From Pseudomonadota bacterium (lineage in GTDB: Bacteria; Pseudomonadota; Alphaproteobacteria; Ferrovibrionales; Ferrovibrionaceae), in NCBI GenBank assembly GCA_021793055.1, contig JAJYTL010000070.1:1-12399 (forward strand): a DNA stretch of 12,399 nt. The letters run 5' to 3'. Both the position numbers and the translations under genes were made by a program. The first letter of the stretch is position 1, and the number at the start of each line of letters is the position of its first letter. Under the pieces are notes generated by a model. It was not told the DNA's origin and ran no database searches. It worked only from the letters and a program-made list of their open reading frames with translations. Positions 7,027 through 12,399 of the stretch are shown piece after piece.

Positions 7027-8397
7027 ATGAGCCATCTCGAAAATCTCTCGCCGTCCCGGCTCACCCTCGGGCGGTTCAGCTGGGCGCTCTACGACTGGGC
7101 GGTGCAGCCGGTCTATAGCGTCATCACCACCTTCATCTTCGCGCCCTATTTCGCCACCGTCGTGGTCGGCAATTCGGTGCGGGGCCAGACGCTTTGGGGC
7201 TATGCCATGGCGGCGGTGGGCGTCCTGATCGCGATCCTGAGCCCGATCCTCGGCGCGATCGCCGATGCGAGCGGCCAGCGCAAGCATTGGACGGCGGTGT
7301 TCGCCGCGCTGACGGCGCTCGGTTGCGCGGCGCTGTGGATCGCGGCGCCGCAGGCGCCGAGCGAGCTTCGCCTCGCGATCCTCGGCGCCGTGGTGCTGGC
7401 GGTGGTAAGCGCCAACCTGTCGCAGGTCTTCAATAACGCCATGCTGCCCGGCCTCGGCCGGCCGGAGCGGATCGGCCGCCTGAGCGGATTCTCCTGGGGC
7501 CTCGGCTATCTCGGCGGCTTGACGGCGCTGACCCTGATCCTCGGCGGCCCGGCGCTGCTGGCCCATCTCGGCCATCCGCTCGATACCGCCGGGCATCGCG
7601 TCGAACGCGCGGTCGGGCCGCTGATCGGGTTTTGGATCGTGGTCTTCTCGATTCCGCTGTTTCTGTTCACGCCGGAGGCGGCGGCGAGCCGGACGCCGGG
7701 CGCCGGCGTCGTGCGCCACGGCCTCGCACGGCTCGCTAAGACCGCGCGCGAGGCGCGCTCGCATCACCGCAATATCCTGCTTTTTCTCGTCGCCCGCATG
7801 ATCGCCTATGACGGGCTCAACGCGATTTTCGCCTTTGGCGGGATTTACGCTGCCGGCATCTTCCATTGGTCGATGGCGGAGCTTGGCATCTTCGGCCTCA
7901 TCCTGCTGGTATTCGGCGCCGCCGGCGCATGGATCGGCGGCCTGCTCGACGACCGCTTCGGCGCCAAGGCGACGATCCTCGTCGCGACGGCGGGGGTGAC
8001 GCTCGCCAGCATCGGCGTGCTCTCGCTCACCGCGCACAGCATCTTCTTCGGCATCCCGGCCTCGGGCCCGGCCGGCCACGGCTTCTTCGCCAGCACCACC
8101 GAGCGGGTGTTTCTCGGCTTCGCCATTGTGCTCGGCATCTGCGGCGGGCCGATGCAGGCGGCGAGCCGCAGTTTGCTTGCCCGCCTGTCGCCGCCCGAGA
8201 TGACGACCGAGCTGTTCGGTTTCTATGCCGCGACCGGGCAGGTGACGTCGTTCGCGGCACCGCTTTCGATCGCCGTGCTGACCGAGACCTTCGCCAGCCA
8301 GCGCGCCGGGCTCGCCGCCGTCCTGGCCTTTCTCATTGTCGGTTTCTTCCTCCTGCTGCCGGTCGAGGAGCGACGGTCCGCGACGGTCCGTTCGTGA
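7027..8397 (+). CDS. UMF1/Atg22-type MFS transporter
   Basis: This 456-residue integral inner-membrane protein has about 12 hydrophobic helices and belongs to the major facilitator superfamily, subgroup UMF1 (related to yeast vacuolar effluxer Atg22, which releases amino acids). Diagnostic stretches are SWALYDWAVQPVYSVITTF near the N-terminus, the motif-A-like loop GAIADASGQRKHW, FSWGLGYLGGLTALTL, a second motif-A copy GLLDDRFGAKATI in the second half, and the C-terminal RSLLARLSPPEMTTELFGFY. The ATG at 7027 follows the dehydrogenase stop by 23 bases; no strong ribosome binding site is visible, so translation may depend partly on coupling. Co-transcription with glutamate dehydrogenase fits amino-acid or related metabolite transport, but the substrate is not readable from the sequence, and many UMF1 proteins are uncharacterised. 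Confidence 0.87.
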   Translation: MSHLENLSPSRLTLGRFSWALYDWAVQPVYSVITTFIFAPYFATVVVGNSVRGQTLWGYAMAAVGVLIAILSPILGAIADASGQRKHWTAVFAALTALGCAALWIAAPQAPSELRLAILGAVVLAVVSANLSQVFNNAMLPGLGRPERIGRLSGFSWGLGYLGGLTALTLILGGPALLAHLGHPLDTAGHRVERAVGPLIGFWIVVFSIPLFLFTPEAAASRTPGAGVVRHGLARLAKTAREARSHHRNILLFLVARMIAYDGLNAIFAFGGIYAAGIFHWSMAELGIFGLILLVFGAAGAWIGGLLDDRFGAKATILVATAGVTLASIGVLSLTAHSIFFGIPASGPAGHGFFASTTERVFLGFAIVLGICGGPMQAASRSLLARLSPPEMTTELFGFYAATGQVTSFAAPLSIAVLTETFASQRAGLAAVLAFLIVGFFLLLPVEERRSATVRS

Positions 8398-8429
8398 CAC
8401 CTCGGTTCCTAAACCCGCCGCACCTGTCG

Positions 8430-8473
8430 CCGCCGGCGTCGGCGGGCGCGATCGCAAGGGCGAGACCTCGCCC
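8430..8473 (+). terminator. Two adjacent stem-loops, possible terminator of the gdhB-transporter unit
   Basis: CCGCCG-gcgt-CGGCGG (8430-8445) and GGGCGA-gacc-TCGCCC (8458-8473) lie 33 to 76 bases after the transporter stop. Both stems are perfect and GC-rich. Neither is followed by a T-run, so intrinsic termination is not assured; message stabilisation or Rho-linked pausing are alternatives. Confidence 0.35.
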
Positions 8474-8510
8474 CCGGATAGACCGATAGATCTGCGCGAA
8501 ACGGGCTTCT

Positions 8511-8549
8511 TGTCTGCAAACTATCAAACTAATAATGTCTGCAAACTAT
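8511..8549. repeat. 14-bp direct repeat in an AT-rich patch
   Basis: TGTCTGCAAACTAT occurs at 8511-8524 and again at 8536-8549, identical in all 14 bases and 25 bases apart start to start. A third CAAACTA core lies between them at 8525-8531. The second copy runs into a consensus TATAAT (8547-8552), but no good -35 element is seen 16-18 bases upstream. Binding of a repressor or activator to repeated sites is the simplest reading. Confidence 0.6.
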
Positions 8550-8754
8550 AATGGTGCCAAAGAAAAGGCCCCGGCGGCGGGCTTGAAGCGCACGGCCGAG
8601 GCCAAGTATTGGGAGCAAAACAGACAACTTCCCATCGACGGCGAGCCGGGGAAACCGCCCGCCCGCTTGCCCGCCAGAGAGAGGATAAACGGAACAGCCT
8701 GTGGAACAGTCCTTACGGGCAGCGCGAAGATCGCATCGCGCGACTTGGGTCGCC

Positions 8755-8768
8755 TTGATCTCGATCAA
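8755..8768. promoter_or_regulatory. Perfect FNR/ANR/FixK-type binding site
   Basis: TTGATCTCGATCAA fits the FNR/ANR consensus TTGAT-N4-ATCAA in all ten defined bases, and the symmetry extends to CC...GG outside. Proteins of this family are oxygen- or NO-responsive CRP-type regulators common in alphaproteobacteria. The centre lies 207 bases before the glycosyltransferase start, so it would fit a promoter with a long leader. No good -10 element is found at the spacing expected for a class II site (centre at -41.5); TTTAGA (8781-8786) would place it near -31, where it might instead repress. Confidence 0.5.
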
Positions 8769-8795
8769 GGCTCGAAAGGATTTAGACCACGGCGC

Positions 8796-8836
8796 GGGCC
8801 AGGGCGGAACCGGGGCGGCACGGGGCCGAACCGGGG
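8796..8836 (+). other. G-quadruplex-type tract
   Basis: Five runs of three or four G (8796-8798, 8802-8804, 8812-8815, 8822-8825, 8833-8836) are separated by loops of 3, 7, 6 and 7 bases, meeting the usual G3+ N1-7 pattern. The three CGGGGC copies are 10 and 11 bases apart, and GAACCGGGGC repeats at 8807-8816 and 8828-8837. It lies on the strand that would be the mRNA for the glycosyltransferase leader. Confidence 0.5.
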
Positions 8837-8904
8837 CCGCGACCCGGACCCCGACTTGACCGGCCGGAGGCCGGCGATTAGGGTCCGGCCATCGAGACCC
8901 AAGG

Positions 8905-8947
8905 CCTCAAGACGTCAAGATTGCGACTTCGAGATCAAGACTTGAGG
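8905..8947 (+). promoter_or_regulatory. Inverted repeat just before the glycosyltransferase
   Basis: CCTCAAG (8905-8911) is complementary to CTTGAGG (8941-8947), with a 29-base interior. TCAAGA occurs three times inside the region. The right arm ends ten bases before the ribosome binding site (8958-8962). It may form a leader stem or be a spaced protein site; the arms are short, so confidence is low. Confidence 0.3.
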
Positions 8948-8968
8948 GCCATCGGCAAAGGACCGCCC

Positions 8969-10117
8969 ATGGGGCCGGCGCCCCGCCTGCTTTATCTCGT
9001 CAACGAGACGCATTACTTCTCCACCCACTGGCTCGCCGTCGCCGCGGCGGCGAAGGCGGCGGGCTGCGAGGTCCATGTCGCGGCGCCGTTCGCGGCCGAG
9101 GGCGTCGCCGCGATCGCGGCGGCGGGCCTCCGCTACCACCCGATCCCGCTCGAGCGGCGCAGCCTCTCGCCTTGGGGCGAGCTTCGCCTCTTGGCCGCGA
9201 TTTTCGCGCTGGAACGCCGCCTCAAGCCCGATCTCGTGCATCACCTGACGATGAAACCGGTGGTCTGGGGCGGCCTCGCGGCGCGCGCGGCGCAGGTTCC
9301 CGCCGCGGTTTTCAGCATCAACGGGCTCGGCCATCTTTTTTTGGGCCCCGACCTCGGCACGCGGCTTTTGCGCGCGCTGGTGACGCCGCTCTATCGCCTG
9401 AGCCTCGGCCATCGCCGAAGCCGCACGGTGTTCCAGAACCCGGACGACCGCGCCCTGTTCCTCAAGCTCGGCCTGGTCGGCGCGGCGCGCGCCGAGCAGA
9501 TCAAGGGCTCGGGCGTCGATCTTACGCGCTTCCGGCCGCGGCCCGAGCCCGACGGCCCGCCGGTGGTGCTGTTGCCGGCGCGGCTTTTGGCCGAGAAGGG
9601 CGTGAACGAATTCGTCGCCGCCGCGAAAATGCTGCGCGGCCAGGGCGTCGCCGGCCGCTTCGCCCTCGCCGGGCGGATCGATCCCGGCAATCCGAGCGCC
9701 ATCGCCGAGGCCACCATCCGCGCCTGGGTAGCGGTAGGCACGATCGAATGGTGGGGGCATCGCGGCGATATGCCGGAAGCCCTGGCCGAGGCCGCCATCG
9801 TCTGCCTGCCGTCCTACCGCGAAGGCACGCCGCGGGCGCTGATCGAGGCGTCGGCGGTCGGTCGCGCCATCGTCGCGACCGACGTGCCGGGCTGCCGCGA
9901 GATCGTGCGCGACGGCGTCAACGGCCTGCTGGTGCCGGCCCGCGATGCCGCCGCCCTCGCGCAGGCACTGCGCCGGGTAATCGAGGACAAGGCCTTGCGC
10001 CGCGAGCTCGCCGCGGCGGGGCAGCGGATCGCCGTCTCCGAGTTTTCCGCCGCCCGTTTCCACGGCGATATCCTCGCCATCTATCGCGACCTGCTGCCGG
10101 CCGGCGCCCTGCCATGA
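8969..10117 (+). CDS. Glycosyltransferase family 4, polysaccharide assembly
   Basis: The protein (382 residues) should transfer a sugar from a nucleotide donor to a growing lipid-linked glycan at the cytoplasmic face of the inner membrane. It has a GT-B architecture: an N-terminal acceptor-side domain beginning LLYLVNETHYFSTHW and reading into EVHVAAPFA (residues 8-50 or so, like the Glyco_trans_4_2 type), and a C-terminal GT4 domain from about residue 190 (VVLLPARLLAEKGVNEFV). The retaining-GT4 E-x7-E motif is present as EGTPRALIE (E285, E293), followed by GRAIVATDVPGCREIV and NGLLVP. The ATG at 8969 has AAGGA six bases upstream; the open frame extends further left without a comparable signal. 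The nearest functional relatives by pattern are O-antigen and capsule enzymes. Donor and acceptor sugars cannot be read from the sequence. The WecA-like gene follows 49 bases downstream. Confidence 0.92.
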   Translation: MGPAPRLLYLVNETHYFSTHWLAVAAAAKAAGCEVHVAAPFAAEGVAAIAAAGLRYHPIPLERRSLSPWGELRLLAAIFALERRLKPDLVHHLTMKPVVWGGLAARAAQVPAAVFSINGLGHLFLGPDLGTRLLRALVTPLYRLSLGHRRSRTVFQNPDDRALFLKLGLVGAARAEQIKGSGVDLTRFRPRPEPDGPPVVLLPARLLAEKGVNEFVAAAKMLRGQGVAGRFALAGRIDPGNPSAIAEATIRAWVAVGTIEWWGHRGDMPEALAEAAIVCLPSYREGTPRALIEASAVGRAIVATDVPGCREIVRDGVNGLLVPARDAAALAQALRRVIEDKALRRELAAAGQRIAVSEFSAARFHGDILAIYRDLLPAGALP

Positions 10118-10166
10118 CCGCGGCCCGCGCAAGGACCTTAACCTCGGGCCGGGATTGGGCTAGGAA

Positions 10167-11159
10167 ATGGGCGTGATCTTCTGGCTCCCGCTCCTCTCGC
10201 TTGTCGCCGCCCTGGCCGCGACCGCGCTGCTCGTCCGCCTGCTCGGCCGGCACGCGATCCTCGACCGGCCGAACGCGCGCTCCAGCCATACCGAGCCGAC
10301 GCCGCGCGGCGGCGGCATCGCGGTGGTCGCCGTGACCGCCGCGGCCTGGGCCTACGCCGGGCCGAGCCCTGAGGCGACGGTCGTGCTGCTGCTCGGCCTC
10401 GCCCTCGCGGCGCTGTCCTGGATTGACGACCTGCGCGGACTTTCGGTGCGGATCCGCTTTCCGCTGCAAGCGGTGGCGGTGGTGGCCGGGGTTTTCGCGC
10501 TCGGCCCCAAGGGCCGGGTGTTCCAGGGCCTCCTGCCGCTCGTGCCCGATCGCCTGCTCGCCGGCCTCGCCTGGCTGTGGTTCTTGAACCTGTTCAATTT
10601 CATGGACGGGATCGACGGCATTTCCGGCATCGAGGCAGCGGCGCTCGGCATCGGCGTCGCGCTGATCGCCGGCGACGCGGCGCAGGGCCTCGCGCTCGAC
10701 GGGCTCTGTTTAGCGGGCGCCGCCGCCGGCTTTCTGGTGTGGAACTGGCCGCCGGCCCGCATCTTTCTCGGCGACGTCGGCAGCGTGCCGCTAGGCTTTT
10801 GGCTCGCCTGGCTGCTGATCGTCCTGGCGCTACGCGGCCACTGGGCGACGGCGCTGCTGCTGCCGCTCTATTATGTTGGCGATGCCACGCTGACCCTGCT
10901 GCGCCGGCTCGCCCGGCGCGAGCGCGTCTGGCAGGCGCATCGCGAGCATTTCTACCAGCAGGCGGCGCGCCGCTTCGGCACCCACGCGCCGGTGACGCTC
11001 AGGATCGCGGCGCTCGATGTCGCGCTGATCGCCTTGAGCCTGGCCGGCGAGCGGCTGCCGGCGGCGCGATGGCCGTCGGTCGCCTCCGGGTTCGTTCTGG
11101 TCGCGCTGCTGCTGTGGCACTTCGGCCGCGGCGAGAAAGGGACCGTCCATGCCGGCTGA
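10167..11159 (+). CDS. WecA/WbpL-type polyprenyl-phosphate sugar-1-phosphate transferase (MraY family)
   Basis: This multi-spanning inner-membrane enzyme (330 residues) transfers a HexNAc-1-phosphate from a UDP-sugar to undecaprenyl phosphate, starting an O-antigen or similar repeat unit. Family motifs are all present: RSSHTEPTPRGGG near the N-terminus, the DD pair in SWIDDLRG (D87, D88), NFMDGIDG (144-151) with its catalytic Asp residues, LGDVGS (201-206), and HREHFYQQ (258-265), which marks the bacterial WecA/WbpL branch rather than MraY proper. The start is uncertain: AGGAA (10162-10166) touches the ATG at 10167 with no spacing, whereas a GTG at 10173 has the ideal six-base gap and would remove two residues. 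The end overlaps the next gene by 11 bases, indicating one operon. Sugar specificity (GlcNAc, QuiNAc or FucNAc) is not readable. Confidence 0.93.
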   Translation: MGVIFWLPLLSLVAALAATALLVRLLGRHAILDRPNARSSHTEPTPRGGGIAVVAVTAAAWAYAGPSPEATVVLLLGLALAALSWIDDLRGLSVRIRFPLQAVAVVAGVFALGPKGRVFQGLLPLVPDRLLAGLAWLWFLNLFNFMDGIDGISGIEAAALGIGVALIAGDAAQGLALDGLCLAGAAAGFLVWNWPPARIFLGDVGSVPLGFWLAWLLIVLALRGHWATALLLPLYYVGDATLTLLRRLARRERVWQAHREHFYQQAARRFGTHAPVTLRIAALDVALIALSLAGERLPAARWPSVASGFVLVALLLWHFGRGEKGTVHAG

Positions 11160-12399
11160 GCACCTGCGCAGCCAAAACGGCGGCAAGAGCCGCTTCAACC
11201 CGCGCATCGCGCTGGTCGCGCTGCACGACCTCGCCATGGCGGCGATCTCCTTCCAGCTCGCGGTCAATCTCGCCTATTGGAACGACGGCACCTATCAGGG
11301 GCTGTTGTTCCTGTGGCCGGCGGCGGCGATCTTCACCGCCGTCGCGGCGCCGGTGTTCTGGTACGCCGGCCTCTATCGCGGCATGTGGCATTACGCCTCC
11401 TTCCGCGACATGACGGCGATCGCGCGCGGGGTCAGCCTCGCGCTGCTGGTCTTCTTCCCGCTGCTGTTCCTGGCGACGCGGCTCGCCGCCATGCCGCGCT
11501 CGGCGCTAGTCATCGAATGGCCGCTCCTGATCGTCATGCTGGCGGTGCCGCGGCTGCTTTATCGCGCCTACAAGGACGGCAACCTGCGCCTGCTGTTCGA
11601 CCGCCGCGCGGCGGAGCGCGTGCCGGTGCTGCTGATCGGTGCCGGGCCGGAGGCCGAGACCTTCGTGCGCGAGATGGCGCGGGCGCGCAACGCGCCCTAT
11701 CGCGTGATCGGGCTGGTCGACGACGACGAAGCCAATCTCGGCCGCTCGCTGCACGGCTTGCGGGTGATGGGCCGGACCGCAGATCTTGCCGCGGTGGTGG
11801 CCGAGCTGAAGCGGCGCAACCGCACGCCGCAGCGCCTCGTCATCGCCGCCGGCCATGCCGCCGGGCACGAGGTGCGCCAGCTTCTCGACGAGGCCGACCG
11901 GCTCGGCCTGCCGCTGTCGCGGCTGCCGCGGCTGACCGAGTTCCGCCCCGGCGAGGGCCGCGAGATCGAGGTCCGCCCGATCGCGGTCGAGGACCTTTTG
12001 GGCCGGCCGCAGCGCGTGCTCGACCGCGCCGCGCGCGAGCGCCTGATCGCCGGCCGCCGCATCCTCGTCACCGGCGCCGGCGGCACCATCGGCTCTGAGC
12101 TCTGCCGCCAGATCGCCGAGCTGAAGCCGGCCCGGCTCGTGCTGCTCGACAACGGCGAATACAACCTCTACCGCATCGACCGCGAGCTTGGCCAAAGCCA
12201 CCCTGGCATCGTCCGCGTCGCCGCCCTGGGCGACGTGCGGGACGGCGGCCGGATGGCGCAACTCTTCCGCGCCGAGCGGCCGGAGCTGATTTTCCACGCC
12301 GCCGCCTTCAAGCACGTGCCGATGGTGGAGAGCAACGTCTCCGAGGGCGTGCTGACCAACGTGCGCGGTACGTGCAACGTCGCCGATCTGGCGCGCCGC
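11149..12399 (+). CDS. Membrane nucleotide-sugar 4,6-dehydratase, WbpM/CapD type (partial, runs off the window)
   Basis: The first 417 codons are present; relatives have roughly 600-660 residues, so about a third is missing on the right. Proteins of this family dehydrate UDP-GlcNAc to a 4-keto-6-deoxy sugar, the entry to QuiNAc, FucNAc or bacillosamine-type residues. Four membrane helices (about residues 20-45, 50-72, 85-107 and 110-128) are followed by a first Rossmann-like domain (VLLIGAGPEAETFV, G164 and G166; then VIGLVDDDE) and the extended SDR catalytic domain starting RILVTGAGGTIGSELC (TGAGGTIG at 308-315), LLDNGEYNLYRID (D334 onward) and FHAAAFKHVPMVE (H383-P391), a signature of this family. 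The substrate-binding C-terminal part is not visible. The ATG at 11149 has AAAGGGA six bases upstream, inside the preceding gene. The exact product cannot be fixed from this part. Confidence 0.93.
   Translation, partial: MPAEHLRSQNGGKSRFNPRIALVALHDLAMAAISFQLAVNLAYWNDGTYQGLLFLWPAAAIFTAVAAPVFWYAGLYRGMWHYASFRDMTAIARGVSLALLVFFPLLFLATRLAAMPRSALVIEWPLLIVMLAVPRLLYRAYKDGNLRLLFDRRAAERVPVLLIGAGPEAETFVREMARARNAPYRVIGLVDDDEANLGRSLHGLRVMGRTADLAAVVAELKRRNRTPQRLVIAAGHAAGHEVRQLLDEADRLGLPLSRLPRLTEFRPGEGREIEVRPIAVEDLLGRPQRVLDRAARERLIAGRRILVTGAGGTIGSELCRQIAELKPARLVLLDNGEYNLYRIDRELGQSHPGIVRVAALGDVRDGGRMAQLFRAERPELIFHAAAFKHVPMVESNVSEGVLTNVRGTCNVADLARR

Larger units (their letters stand above)
8398..8968. other. 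Long intergenic control region before the polysaccharide cluster
   Basis: No convincing gene is seen in these 571 bases. Open frames on either strand lack family resemblance and show low-complexity Arg/Gly/Pro composition. The region is patchy: GC-rich stem-loops just after the transporter, an AT-rich patch near 8505-8553 carrying repeats and a TATAAT, a perfect FNR-type palindrome at 8755-8768, a G-rich tract at 8796-8836, and an inverted repeat ending just before the glycosyltransferase ribosome binding site. The stretch 8554-8754 holds nothing I can identify. The concentration of signals suggests promoters and a long leader for the genes to the right. Confidence 0.6.

Noticed and set aside
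6760..8457. Long antisense frame over the end of gdhB and the transporter
   Set aside because: The composition is Arg/Glu/Ala-rich low complexity typical of shadow frames, and it spans two genuine genes and their junction.
8529..8768. Possible 79-codon gene on the minus strand of the intergenic region
   Set aside because: It has no family resemblance and no convincing start signal, and it overlaps the repeat and FNR-type site. It is more likely non-coding.
8860..8874. CCGGCC-gga-GGCCGG stem-loop considered as a terminator
   Set aside because: There is no T-run, it lies upstream of the glycosyltransferase rather than at the end of a gene, and such short GC palindromes are common in this DNA.
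8535..8945. Possible 136-codon gene in the intergenic region, plus strand
   Set aside because: The translation is Arg/Gly/Pro-rich over the G-rich tract, with no recognisable fold, no ribosome binding site, and a start inside the direct repeat.
10114..10176. Tiny 20-codon frame overlapping the glycosyltransferase stop (ATGA)
   Set aside because: The ATGA overlap suggests coupling, but the peptide is Arg-rich with no features and runs into the next gene's start. At most it might couple translation.

Overview
The window reads as chromosomal DNA of a very GC-rich alphaproteobacterium. The large 180-kDa-class NAD-glutamate dehydrogenase, the frataxin homologue and the overall codon style fit Rhodospirillales-like alphaproteobacteria, but the taxonomic placement is inference and no marker gene proves it.

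Layout, left to right. (1) 17-1194: a complete IS5-family insertion sequence with an intact DDE transposase, 17-bp imperfect terminal repeats and a CTAG target duplication. (2) 1195-1930, minus strand: cyaY (frataxin) preceded by a small four-helix membrane protein of unknown function, probably one operon. The IS sits exactly on the cyaY stop codon, and the stop survives because TAG is part of the duplicated target. (3) 1931-2206: a divergent control region with a perfect 13-bp tandem repeat, a weak possible promoter and a stem-loop in the leader of the next gene. (4) 2207-8397, plus strand: a 1598-residue NAD-dependent glutamate dehydrogenase followed 23 bases later by a UMF1/Atg22-type MFS transporter. 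(5) 8398-8968: a 571-base gap with no convincing gene but dense in possible control signals: two stem-loops after the transporter, an AT-rich patch with a 14-bp direct repeat, a perfect FNR/ANR-type palindrome, a G-quadruplex-type tract and an inverted repeat. (6) 8969-12399, plus strand: the start of a surface-polysaccharide cluster: a GT4 glycosyltransferase, a WecA/WbpL-type polyprenyl-phosphate sugar-phosphate transferase, and a WbpM/CapD-type membrane nucleotide-sugar dehydratase that runs off the window.

How the parts work together. The dehydratase would make a modified UDP-HexNAc, the transferase would load the first sugar phosphate onto undecaprenyl phosphate, and the glycosyltransferase would extend it; this is the usual start of O-antigen or capsule repeat synthesis. 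Glutamate dehydrogenase feeds glutamate carbon into the TCA cycle as 2-oxoglutarate; the linked transporter has no assignable substrate. I see no CRISPR array, phage genes, tRNA or rRNA, and no clear novel defence or mobile system beyond the IS. The most unusual material is the control region at 8398-8968 and the duplicated-looking membrane protein beside cyaY.
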